Assembly (NCBI RefSeq): GCF_001574435.1
Contig: NZ_LOCN01000003.1
Coordinates: 181-64,180, forward strand
Length of the DNA stretch: 64,000 nucleotides
Origin: Moritella sp. JT01
GTDB taxonomy: Bacteria; Pseudomonadota; Gammaproteobacteria; Enterobacterales; Moritellaceae
Direction of reading: 5' to 3'
Below the pieces are notes generated by a model. That model saw nothing but the letters and a program-made list of their open reading frames with translations. It did not search any database and was not told the origin of the DNA. Both the position numbers and the translations under genes were made by a program. Shown here piece after piece: positions 46,695 to 55,459 of this stretch (positions are counted from its first letter, which is position 1; each line of letters opens with the position of its first letter).

Positions 46695-47921
46695 ATGGTA
46701 ATATATATATATTTCGTTTTAACTGGTTTTTTTTTATTTCTTAAAAATACTTCTTTATTTTTTGGTGAATCAGAGAGCCTCGCTGGAATTTTTAGAGAAT
46801 TAACTTTACTTACTTTGATTGGGACCATGGTATGCGTAATATATCTTAGTAAGAAGAAAAAAATAAAATGCTATTTGAGTGTATGGAATGTTTCATACCT
46901 TTTTGTATTAATAATAGGGGTATCTAGCTTATTATATAAAATGTTAGAAGGTGGTAATTATGGGCAATTATTTTCTTTAAAAAATTATATTTATGATGTT
47001 TTATTCAACTTATTGCTAGCAATGCTTTTAGTTAATTATTATAGTAAGGTTAAATTTTATAAATCATTGTATTATTTTGCCCTGTTTTTAGCTGTTGGTG
47101 CAATATTACAAAAATTCGTTTTATCATCTTATATAGATCTTAGTGAAGTTTATCGAACTACTGTATTTTATACTAGGATTTCATTTATTGCTAATAACCC
47201 TAATCATCTTGCATTTTTATTGACGATAGGAATAGCTGCAAATAACAAAAAAGACACTTCCGCACTTGTCGGTTGCCTCGTTTTAACCTTTGCTTGTTTT
47301 TTAACTGGGAGTCGTCTATTTTCACTTATTTGCCTATTATTTTTATTTTTTAAAGTATGGAGTATGCGCCATATTGTAGTTTACGTTTTAGGCTTACTTT
47401 TACCCTTTCTAGTTTGGGTAATGTTCGGCAGTTTTAATCTCACGGCTTTAGACCGTATAGCGGGGAGTGTTGCTAATTCAGGTAATGATCCTCGCTATGC
47501 ATTATGGTCTGAAGCGATAAACTATAGTGCTGACAATATTTTCTTAGTATTATTTGGTAATGGGTTCGGCTATATTGGACGCTATCTTGGAGTGAAGAAT
47601 GAACTTGATATTCCAGTTTTTTATAATAATGAAATTTATGTCAATACAATAACCTACTTAGATAATACTTTTGTTTCTTTATATATGGATGTTGGTTTGG
47701 TTGGTTTACTTGTATTTTTATTTATGCTAACCGTCAATTTGTTTTTTGTTAATGTTAAGGGTAGCAGGGTCCGAACATGTGATCTTGGTGTACAACTAAT
47801 TATTATACTATCGTCATTCTTTGGCGATTCTTTTTTTTCATTTCCTGTCTTGCTTATATATTTAGTTTCAATTTTTAAACAAGAGTCTTATTTTAGGGAA
47901 CTTCGTTATAATGAACGTTAA
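46695..47921 (+). CDS. wzy: O-antigen/capsule polymerase (Wzy-like)
   Basis: The 408-residue protein has about 10-12 hydrophobic segments and a large periplasmic loop near residues 250-330 containing GNDPRYALWSEAI and GNGFGYIGRYLG, the usual place and style for Wzy. FLTGSRLFSL lies before it, resembling the Wzy_C/O-antigen ligase 'SGSR' motif. A second, distinct ligase-like gene lies at 57053, so this one, inside the serotype block next to wzx, is the polymerase. It is A/T-rich like its neighbours and overlaps the next gene by 11 nt. Confidence 0.75.
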   Translation: MVIYIYFVLTGFFLFLKNTSLFFGESESLAGIFRELTLLTLIGTMVCVIYLSKKKKIKCYLSVWNVSYLFVLIIGVSSLLYKMLEGGNYGQLFSLKNYIYDVLFNLLLAMLLVNYYSKVKFYKSLYYFALFLAVGAILQKFVLSSYIDLSEVYRTTVFYTRISFIANNPNHLAFLLTIGIAANNKKDTSALVGCLVLTFACFLTGSRLFSLICLLFLFFKVWSMRHIVVYVLGLLLPFLVWVMFGSFNLTALDRIAGSVANSGNDPRYALWSEAINYSADNIFLVLFGNGFGYIGRYLGVKNELDIPVFYNNEIYVNTITYLDNTFVSLYMDVGLVGLLVFLFMLTVNLFFVNVKGSRVRTCDLGVQLIIILSSFFGDSFFSFPVLLIYLVSIFKQESYFRELRYNER

Positions 47922-49098
47922 AATTTTTGCAAATATATCGGAGCCATTTCGATTTGTGGGCGATTCATATATTTCTAAATATGTTGCCGCTAAGTTTTTG
48001 CTGCGTATTAAAAATATAAAAATAGCTTCTCCAGTGATAAATTCAGATGAAACTATTGTTAACTCAGTTGTTAATCCATCTTCATTTGTTGTATTACCTG
48101 ATTTTACAAGTGCATTTGATTTTATTACAAAATTTTTAATTTCAAAATCTTTTCGTACTAAGTTTAATTCAACTGTTGAAAAGGAAATTAATTCTTGTGA
48201 TAAAGTTTGGGTTAGAGCCCCTTCAATCGACTCTGTTTTTATCGCTAAAATAGCTCTTAAGAATAGAAAACCTGTGATAATGCATGTCGCTGGTGATTTG
48301 AATGGAGTATGGAAAAATAAAAAATATTCTAAATTAAAAACTATTTTTGCTTTTATTTTTGCAAAAATAATTTTATTTTACATATCTAGGTTAGCAAAAA
48401 ATCAAAATGTTTATATTCTTTCAACTGGGAATGATTTAAATAAACGTTATTCTAATGCTATAAATGGGAGCGAACTATTTTTTGATACCTGTCTAGATAT
48501 ACCCAATATGGAAAAAAGTGGTAATTTAGTGATTAACAAAAATGTTGTTAAATTGTTATACGTTGGTCGTTTGGAATCAGACAAAGGTGTTCTTTCTTTG
48601 TGTGATATGATTATGAAACTGAACTCTCAGTATATAGATAAAAAGTTCGAATTAACAATTATTGGATTTGGAACTGCAGCAAATGAATTGGACGAACAGA
48701 TAAAAAAGTATAATTTAATTGGGTCTGTTACGCATATTGGATTTGTAAAAAATGATGAATTATCAAAGTATTACTTAAATCATGATGTATTTGTTTTTCC
48801 TAGTACTGCTCCAGAAGGTTTTCCTCGTGTTATTCAAGAAGCTTGGCTTCATGGTTTACCTGTAGTTACAAGTGACACTGGAGGGATAACTGGGGTGGCA
48901 ATTGATCGTGTTAATTCTATTATTTTTAAAGCTGGGGATATAGAAGATATGATACTAAAAATAAGTAGTTTAATCGATGATGATGAATTATTTGAATCTT
49001 TACACAAAAATATATTAGAATCAAGAAATATGTATACTTCAACTTATCAGCATAATATCGCAATTAAGCGTATTAATGAGGCTGAATTTCGTGGCTAA
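47911..49098 (+). CDS. Glycosyltransferase, GT4 (group 1) family
   Basis: The 395-residue GT-B enzyme has C-terminal motifs LLYVGRLESDKGVLSL and FVFPSTAPEGFPRVIQEAW (the EX7E-like donor-binding region), followed by GLPVVTSDTGGITG. It adds one sugar to the lipid-linked repeat unit in the cytoplasm; donor and linkage cannot be told. Its start lies within the end of wzy, so translation is coupled. A/T-rich codon use indicates it belongs to the same acquired block. Confidence 0.85.
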   Translation: MNVKIFANISEPFRFVGDSYISKYVAAKFLLRIKNIKIASPVINSDETIVNSVVNPSSFVVLPDFTSAFDFITKFLISKSFRTKFNSTVEKEINSCDKVWVRAPSIDSVFIAKIALKNRKPVIMHVAGDLNGVWKNKKYSKLKTIFAFIFAKIILFYISRLAKNQNVYILSTGNDLNKRYSNAINGSELFFDTCLDIPNMEKSGNLVINKNVVKLLYVGRLESDKGVLSLCDMIMKLNSQYIDKKFELTIIGFGTAANELDEQIKKYNLIGSVTHIGFVKNDELSKYYLNHDVFVFPSTAPEGFPRVIQEAWLHGLPVVTSDTGGITGVAIDRVNSIIFKAGDIEDMILKISSLIDDDELFESLHKNILESRNMYTSTYQHNIAIKRINEAEFRG

Positions 49099-50368
49099 AT
49101 TTAATAAATTTGAACGACTAATAGCATCTCAGCTACATAAACATCCATTCTTGAAGCAAATGATAAAATCTGGTTACCAACGTTTACTTTATATATTTTA
49201 TAAAAAAAACTATAAGTGGAAAGGTATTCGTGAGCTTCAATCTTACGGTATGGTGAATACTGAAACTTTTTGGGGGTATTATGATAAATCACCAATTAGT
49301 AATGATAATAAACACATTGCCTATAATGAAAGTGTTCGTTCGACAAAAAATAAACCTGATGATTCTAATTATATTTATCTTAAAATAGTGGATGTTAATT
49401 CGTCTAAAATAGTTTTCTCAGAGGAAGTTAGAGCGTTTAATTGGCAGCAGGGATGTCGAGCTCAGTGGCTATCTAGTACTCAATTAATTTATAATGATTA
49501 TGACATTGAGCGAAATTGTTATGTATCTAAAATGGTTAATTTGACAGATCAAAGCTTAAATATGACATTTGATCTCCCTGTATACGATTGTTTTAAAAAT
49601 GAGTTTGCCTATTCTATTTCTTTTGAAAGGTTAATGCATTTAAGGCCTGATTATGGTTACCGTGCCCATGAATTAGATAATTATCATTTACCTTTAAATG
49701 ATAACGATGGTTTGTATTTTTTAGATTTAAAGTCTGGAAAGTCTGAGTTGATTATGACTTTTACAGAGTTTTTACATATATTACCAATAACACTTTCTAA
49801 ATCGGAAAATATAATTCATAAATTCAATCACCTCATGCTATCACCAAATGGAAGTCAGTTGATGTTTTTACATCGATATTATATTGATGGCACTCGTTTT
49901 GACCGGCTTGTAACTATGGATACAGATAGTCATAGACTGAGGTTACTTGCGGATGACGGGATGGTTAGTCATTGCTGCTGGTATGGTGATAATAAAATAA
50001 TTGGCTATCTTAGACATCACGGAGAAGATGCTTATTATCTAATAGATTTATCTCTAGATAATGTAAGTTACGAACGAATTAATGAATTGAATGGTTATGG
50101 TGATGGTCATCCGAGTATATCTTCAAAGGGACATCTTATAACTGACACATATCCTGATAAAAGCCGTATGAAGAACTTAATTTTATTGAATATAAACTCG
50201 CGTGATGTACATGTAATAGGGGAAGTATTTGAAGGTTTGGAATGGGAACATGAATCACGCTGCGATTTACATCCAAGATTTTCATTTGATGGTAAGTCAA
50301 TATATTTTGACTCTGTCCATGAGGGAAAACGTCAATTATATGTTATGGAGAACCCATTAAATGAATAA
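49091..50368 (+). CDS. Beta-propeller protein of unknown function in polysaccharide block
   Basis: I do not recognise a named family member. The 425-residue protein has no signal peptide. A basic amphipathic N-terminus (about 1-40) is followed by repeated blades of WD40/TolB-like type: ISNDNKHIAYNES, LSPNGSQLMFLHRYY, GDGHPSISSKGHLITDTYP and HPRFSFDGKSIYFDSVHEGK. The last pattern and the several conserved-looking His residues recall oligogalacturonate-lyase-like propellers. GTG 49091 is chosen because GAGG lies 9 nt upstream; ATG 49076 would add five residues. It overlaps both neighbours and is clearly part of the operon. Confidence 0.6.
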   Translation: MAKFNKFERLIASQLHKHPFLKQMIKSGYQRLLYIFYKKNYKWKGIRELQSYGMVNTETFWGYYDKSPISNDNKHIAYNESVRSTKNKPDDSNYIYLKIVDVNSSKIVFSEEVRAFNWQQGCRAQWLSSTQLIYNDYDIERNCYVSKMVNLTDQSLNMTFDLPVYDCFKNEFAYSISFERLMHLRPDYGYRAHELDNYHLPLNDNDGLYFLDLKSGKSELIMTFTEFLHILPITLSKSENIIHKFNHLMLSPNGSQLMFLHRYYIDGTRFDRLVTMDTDSHRLRLLADDGMVSHCCWYGDNKIIGYLRHHGEDAYYLIDLSLDNVSYERINELNGYGDGHPSISSKGHLITDTYPDKSRMKNLILLNINSRDVHVIGEVFEGLEWEHESRCDLHPRFSFDGKSIYFDSVHEGKRQLYVMENPLNE

Positions 50369-51341
50369 TGATCTACCTTTAGTTTCATTAATCTTGGTTG
50401 TAAGAAATAGTGAAATATATTTAGAAAATGCAGTTCAATCTTACCTTAATCAAAATTACCCTCTCTCAAGGATGGAGTTGATAATTGTAGATGGGATGTC
50501 AGATGATAAAACTTTAACTAAGATAAATCAGTTGAAAAGTAATTTATTAGACAAATTTTTTTCAGTCTCTATATTAAAGAATGAAAAAAAGATATTAGCA
50601 ACAGGCTGGAATATTGCGATTAATCATGCTTCAGGTGAGTTTGTTTGCAGGATTGATGTGCATAGTTCAATACCTATTGATTATATCTCTAGTGCCGTAA
50701 AAACATTGTCTGTTAACCAGTCAGATGTTGTTGGCGTTGGTGGTGTTCTAATAAACAAATCATTATCAAACTTTGGTCAAGTAGCTTGTGACTTTTACAG
50801 TTCAAAATTTGGTGTTGGCAACTCGCCATTTCGTATAGACAGAGAAAGTGGCATTGTTGAATCTGATACCGCAGTTTTTGCTGTGTACAAAACATCATTA
50901 TTTAAAACCTGTGGTTTATTTAATGAAGAACTAGGGCGAAATCAAGATATTGAATTTCATAAAAGAGTTAGTAAGAGTGGTTTAAAATTATTAACAGACT
51001 ATAGCTTGAAATGTCATTACTATGTGCGTAGTAATATCAGTGCTTTTGTAAAAAAAGCATATAATGATGGCTTCTGGGTCGTAATGTCTAAGAGTTTCTA
51101 TCTGAGACATTTAATACCTCTTTTCTTTGTGTTTTTTTGTTTGGGGCAAGTGTTTCTTGCGAGTTTTTTCGATGCTAAGTGGCTATTATTCATTACGATA
51201 TATTTCTTATTAGCTGTTATATTTGGATTTAAGGATGGTAAAAAATTATTTAGTAAGTTAACCTTACCATTTTTATTCCTGTTTTATCACTTATCATATG
51301 GTTGTGGTTCTTTAGTTGCATTATTACGAAAAAAGGTTTAA
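50361..51341 (+). CDS. Glycosyltransferase, GT2 family (ExoA-like) with C-terminal membrane segments
   Basis: The 326-residue protein opens with the GT-A fold start PLVSLILVVRNSEIYLENAV, then ELIIVDGMSDDKTL, NIAINHASGEFVCRIDVHS (DxH/DxD metal site), and GLFNEELGRNQDIEFHKRV (ED-like acceptor region). Two or three hydrophobic helices near 255-325 anchor it in the inner membrane. It resembles ExoA of succinoglycan synthesis. It overlaps the propeller gene by 8 nt. This is the last gene with the strongly A/T-rich codon use. Confidence 0.85.
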   Translation: MNNDLPLVSLILVVRNSEIYLENAVQSYLNQNYPLSRMELIIVDGMSDDKTLTKINQLKSNLLDKFFSVSILKNEKKILATGWNIAINHASGEFVCRIDVHSSIPIDYISSAVKTLSVNQSDVVGVGGVLINKSLSNFGQVACDFYSSKFGVGNSPFRIDRESGIVESDTAVFAVYKTSLFKTCGLFNEELGRNQDIEFHKRVSKSGLKLLTDYSLKCHYYVRSNISAFVKKAYNDGFWVVMSKSFYLRHLIPLFFVFFCLGQVFLASFFDAKWLLFITIYFLLAVIFGFKDGKKLFSKLTLPFLFLFYHLSYGCGSLVALLRKKV

Positions 51342-51345
51342 TTAT

Positions 51346-52515
51346 ATGTCGTTCATCCCTTTTGCACTCCCTTTAACTGGCGAAGAAGAAATCGCCGAAG
51401 TGGCAGATACAATTCGTTCCGGTTGGCTAACTACAGGCCCAAAAACAAAACGTTTTGAAGCTGATTTTGCTGAATTCGTCGGTGCAAAGCATGCGCTTGC
51501 TGTTAATTCCGCTACTGCTGGCTTACATCTTGGTCTGGAAGCTCTCGGTGTAGGCAAAGGCGACAAGGTTATTACAACAGTGCACACCTTTACTGCAACA
51601 GCTGAAGTTATTCGTTACTTAGGTGCAGATCCTGTATTTGTTGATATTGAAGGTGATAGCTTTAATATTGATTGTGATGCGATTGAAGCGGCTTTAATTG
51701 CTCATCCTGAAGTTAAAGTTATTATGCCTGTTCATTATGCAGGACAAGCGGCTAATATGACACGTATTGTTGAATTAGCAAAACAGTATAATGTTAAAAT
51801 ATTAGAAGACGCGGCTCATGCTGTACCGTCGACTCATAATGGCAAAACTATCGGTACTATTGGTGATATAACCGTTTATAGTTTCTATGCAAATAAAACC
51901 ATGACAACAGGTGAAGGTGGCATGGTCGTTACAGCAAATGATGAGTACGCCAAACGTATCAGTTGCATGCGTTTACATGGAATTAGTAAAGATGTGTTTG
52001 ATCGATTTACTTCTACCAAACCATCTTGGCACTATGAAGTCGTGGCACCTGGCTTTAAATATAATATGACCGATATTGCTGCTGCAATGGGGATTCATCA
52101 ATTAAAGAAAGCATGTTTTTTTCAGCAACGTCGTCAATTGATTGCTGAAAAATACACTGCTGCATTTGCCGAACTGCCTTTAATTACACCATTGGTTGTA
52201 AATAGTGATGATGTGCATTCATGGCATCTTTATGTGATCCAATTGAAGTTAGAAGAGCTAAGTATTGGTCGTGATCGATTTATTGAAATAATGGCAGAAA
52301 AAGGAATAGGCACATCTGTTCATTATATCCCATTACATTTTCATCCTTATTGGCAGCAGGAATATGACCTTAAAGCGGGGGATTTCCCTAAATCAACTTA
52401 TGCTTTTGAGCGAATTGTTAGTTTACCTAATTATCCAAAAATGACGGATGCTGAAGTTGATAGAGTAATTGCAACAGTGAATGAAATATTACTGGAATAT
52501 AAGAAAAATGATTAA
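51346..52515 (+). CDS. DegT/DnrJ/EryC1/StrS-family sugar aminotransferase
   Basis: This PLP enzyme transfers an amino group to a keto-sugar nucleotide. The 389-residue protein has SGWLTTGPKTKRFE, the cofactor pocket NSATAGLHLGLEALG, ILEDAAHAVPS (Asp pairing the pyridine N), the Schiff-base Lys in FYANKTMTTGEGGM (about Lys184), and FKYNMTDIAAAMG. The likely substrate is the 4-keto-6-deoxy-HexNAc made by the WbpM-type dehydratase encoded at 53269, giving a 4-amino sugar such as QuiNAc4N-type; this is inferred. ATG 51346 with AAAAGG upstream is the start. Confidence 0.88.
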   Translation: MSFIPFALPLTGEEEIAEVADTIRSGWLTTGPKTKRFEADFAEFVGAKHALAVNSATAGLHLGLEALGVGKGDKVITTVHTFTATAEVIRYLGADPVFVDIEGDSFNIDCDAIEAALIAHPEVKVIMPVHYAGQAANMTRIVELAKQYNVKILEDAAHAVPSTHNGKTIGTIGDITVYSFYANKTMTTGEGGMVVTANDEYAKRISCMRLHGISKDVFDRFTSTKPSWHYEVVAPGFKYNMTDIAAAMGIHQLKKACFFQQRRQLIAEKYTAAFAELPLITPLVVNSDDVHSWHLYVIQLKLEELSIGRDRFIEIMAEKGIGTSVHYIPLHFHPYWQQEYDLKAGDFPKSTYAFERIVSLPNYPKMTDAEVDRVIATVNEILLEYKKND

Positions 52516-53101
52516 ACGTCTATTTGATTTTATTACATCATTTTTTGGCATTTTATTCTTAAGTCCTGTTCTTATATTTATTGCGTTTTGGATTAAAAAA
52601 GATAGCAATGGTCCTATTTTATTTATACAGCAACGGGTTGGCTTAAATGGAAAGTCAATAGGTGTTTATAAATTCAGAACCATGATCATGGATGCGGAAT
52701 CAAAAGGGCTTAAAATTACGATAGGGCGAGATCCTCGAATTACTGATAGTGGTCACTTCTTACGAAAATATAAGCTGGATGAATTAGCACAATTATTCAA
52801 TGTCCTTAATGGTTCAATGAGTCTTGTTGGTCCTCGTCCTGAAGTGCAAGAGTACATAGATGAGTATCCTGAAGATATCCGTAGTAAAGTACTTTCTGTG
52901 CGTCCTGGTATTACAGATTTTGCATCAATTGAATTTAAAGATGAAAATAGTATTTTAGACGGAGCTAAAGACCCGCAAAAAACATATATTGAAGAAATCT
53001 TACCAATCAAACAGCAGTACTATCTTAAGTATGTTGAAGAACAGAATTTGGTATTGGATATTAAATTAATTTTAAAAACGATAGTGGCTATTATAAAATA
53101 A
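52508..53101 (+). CDS. Initiating undecaprenyl-phosphate sugar-1-phosphate transferase (PglC type)
   Basis: This enzyme starts repeat-unit synthesis by moving a sugar-1-phosphate onto undecaprenyl phosphate. The 197-residue protein is a small monotopic phosphoglycosyl transferase with only the N-terminal re-entrant membrane helix (about 10-30) and the catalytic domain. Motifs are KFRTMIMDAES, RKYKLDELAQLFNVLNGSMS (with the DE catalytic dyad) and LVGPRPEV. It lacks the extra N-terminal membrane domain of WcaJ/WbaP, so it resembles PglC. A diNAcBac- or QuiNAc-like substrate is suggested by the adjacent aminotransferase and dehydratase. ATG 52508 overlaps the aminotransferase end by 8 nt. Confidence 0.88.
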   Translation: MIKRLFDFITSFFGILFLSPVLIFIAFWIKKDSNGPILFIQQRVGLNGKSIGVYKFRTMIMDAESKGLKITIGRDPRITDSGHFLRKYKLDELAQLFNVLNGSMSLVGPRPEVQEYIDEYPEDIRSKVLSVRPGITDFASIEFKDENSILDGAKDPQKTYIEEILPIKQQYYLKYVEEQNLVLDIKLILKTIVAIIK

Positions 53102-53268
53102 TTATAAGTCGATATATTATTTTTAATTTAACCTTCATCTAATACAAAATTTATAATTAAATAGATTATGCATAATAAATGACCATGATTTTGTAAAATT
53201 AATCATGATCATTGTAATATTTTCATTATTGAATTTGCTGTAATCTATTTTAAATTCGGAGCGAAAAA

Positions 53269-55212
53269 ATGACCCTCTTGCAATATATATTCTCCCTAAA
53301 TCGTAGCCAAAAACGTATTGTCAGTGTCGCTATCGATATTTTATTTATCCTTGTTGCATTTTGGCTATCGCTATTCGTCCGTCTCGATACCACTGATATA
53401 TTTTTAAATACTCAGTACTGGATATTAATGATATTAATATCCCCTATTAGCATATTTGCTTTTATTAAGTTTGGTTTATATCGCGCAATATTACGTTATA
53501 TGGGCTCAAAGGCGTTATCTGCGGTTGCAATTGGTATTGCTATATCAGCAGTTAGCATTGTTGTATTCGCTTACTTTTTTAATATCAATATTCCTCGTAC
53601 AGTTCCGATCATTTATGCAGCATTTGCGATTATCTTTGTTGGTGGTAGCCGTGTAGCATTACGCTCTGCTGTAAGTACAGGGCTTAAACGTGTTGGTGAA
53701 CCTGTGATAATTTATGGTGCAGGTGTTAGTGGGCGACAGTTACTTACTTCATTAATGCAAAGCCATGAGTATTACCCGTGTGCATTTGTTGATGACGATA
53801 AGTCATTATATGGTTCAAGTATTCAAGGTGTACATGTTTATTCGCCATCTATTTTAGCTAATTTAATTGAGCAGAAAGCTGCGAAAAAAATATTACTTGC
53901 CCTGCCAAGTGTGAGCCGTTCACGTCGCCAAGAAATACTGCGTAAGCTGGAACCATTGGCACTGCAAGTGATGACAATCCCTGCAATGGTTGACTTAGTC
54001 AGTGGCAATAAACTGTATAGTGATATCAAAGAAGTTGAAATTGAGGACTTGCTAGGGCGTGAACCTGTATCACCGAATAGTGAGCTGATGTCGGCAAACA
54101 TCAAAGATAAAGTCGTTATGGTGACTGGTGCCGGCGGTTCTATAGGTTCTGAATTATGCCGTCAAATTCTCAAACAAGCTCCAAAAAAGTTGATCTTATT
54201 TGAATTGTCTGAATTTGGGCTGTACGCAATTGATCGTGAACTAACGTTAAGTGCGCAAGTGCAAGGGCTAGATATAGAAATTCTGCCGATGATGGGTTCA
54301 GTACAACGTGAAAATCGTGTACAAGCTATTATGCAAACCTTCAACGTACAAACCGTTTATCATGCTGCGGCGTACAAGCATGTACCAATGGTTGAACATA
54401 ATGTAGTTGAAGGTGTACGTAATAATATTTTTGGAACTTTATATACCGCTCGTGCAGCTATTGCGGCAAAGGTTGAAACCTTCGTTCTTATTTCAACCGA
54501 TAAAGCGGTGCGACCAACCAATGTGATGGGCACGACCAAGCGTATGGCCGAATTAACCTTACAAGCCCTGTCAAAAGAAGAGCATGAAACTCGTTTCTGC
54601 ATGGTGCGTTTTGGTAACGTATTAGGCTCATCAGGTTCTGTTGTGCCATTATTTCGAAAACAGATCGCAAGTGGTGGTCCCGTTACTGTTACTCATCCTG
54701 ACATTACCCGTTACTTCATGACTATACCCGAAGCATCACAACTGGTTATTCAAGCCGGAGCTATGGGGAAGGGTGGTGATGTATTCGTATTGGATATGGG
54801 AAAATCAGTTAGAATTGTTGATTTGGCCAGTAAAATGATTCATTTGAGTGGATTTAGTGTCAAAGACGAAAAAAACCCGGATGGCGATGTTAGTATCGAG
54901 TTTAGTGGTTTACGTCCAGGTGAAAAGCTCTATGAAGAATTATTGATTGGCGATAATGTTACCGGTACCGATCATGAGCGTATCATGACTGCACACGAAA
55001 TCGACTTACCGTGGAGTGCGTTACAGGTATTGCTGGATAATTTAGATCATGCTTGTCATCATTTTGACCATGAAAAAATTAGAGCTCTATTACTTAATGC
55101 ACCAACAGGCTTTGCCCCATCCGATGGTATTTGTGATTTACTTTGGTTAGCGAAAAATAAACTTTCATCAGAAGTGAACGAAGTTAATAATGTTATTCCG
55201 TTAGTGAATTAA
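53269..55212 (+). CDS. Membrane-bound nucleotide-sugar 4,6-dehydratase (WbpM/PglF/FlaA1-like)
   Basis: This enzyme makes UDP-4-keto-6-deoxy-GlcNAc, the entry to QuiNAc, FucNAc or bacillosamine-type sugars. The 647-residue protein has four membrane helices (about 17-125) and a first Rossmann-like domain with VIIYGAGVSGRQL. The catalytic SDR domain follows from about 280, with TGAGGSIGSELC, STDKAVRPTNVMGTTKR and FSGLRPGEKLYEELL. The usual catalytic Tyr is Met (MxxxK), as is known for WbpM and PglF. A 167-nt gap precedes it; a strong hairpin ends the unit behind it. Confidence 0.9.
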   Translation: MTLLQYIFSLNRSQKRIVSVAIDILFILVAFWLSLFVRLDTTDIFLNTQYWILMILISPISIFAFIKFGLYRAILRYMGSKALSAVAIGIAISAVSIVVFAYFFNINIPRTVPIIYAAFAIIFVGGSRVALRSAVSTGLKRVGEPVIIYGAGVSGRQLLTSLMQSHEYYPCAFVDDDKSLYGSSIQGVHVYSPSILANLIEQKAAKKILLALPSVSRSRRQEILRKLEPLALQVMTIPAMVDLVSGNKLYSDIKEVEIEDLLGREPVSPNSELMSANIKDKVVMVTGAGGSIGSELCRQILKQAPKKLILFELSEFGLYAIDRELTLSAQVQGLDIEILPMMGSVQRENRVQAIMQTFNVQTVYHAAAYKHVPMVEHNVVEGVRNNIFGTLYTARAAIAAKVETFVLISTDKAVRPTNVMGTTKRMAELTLQALSKEEHETRFCMVRFGNVLGSSGSVVPLFRKQIASGGPVTVTHPDITRYFMTIPEASQLVIQAGAMGKGGDVFVLDMGKSVRIVDLASKMIHLSGFSVKDEKNPDGDVSIEFSGLRPGEKLYEELLIGDNVTGTDHERIMTAHEIDLPWSALQVLLDNLDHACHHFDHEKIRALLLNAPTGFAPSDGICDLLWLAKNKLSSEVNEVNNVIPLVN

Positions 55213-55260
55213 TCCACGTTAAACTCTAGTATTACGGTGTGTATTGTACTTAGTAATGAA

Positions 55261-55303
55261 CAGAAACAGGCTAATAGCGAGATTCGTTATTAGCCTGTTT
55301 CTG
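55261..55303. terminator. Very stable terminator hairpin closing the polysaccharide operon
   Basis: CAGAAACAGGCTAATA (55261-55276) pairs perfectly with 55288-55303, and the stem continues inward through a G-T pair and CGA/TCG to a 3-nt loop, about 20 bp in all. The right arm contains TTT but no long T-run follows. Confidence 0.75.
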
Positions 55304-55459
55304 TATCTGGGCTTAAATATTACCCTCTGCGGGTTGCTGCTATATAAGTAAGCGGCTATTGAGCCGTCAATCAGTACTTAAATAAGCGTATTGACCTATT
55401 ACGTTCCTTGGATTCAAGCTTTAAACTAATTGTTTAATTTGCTTTCAAGGACGGAAACA

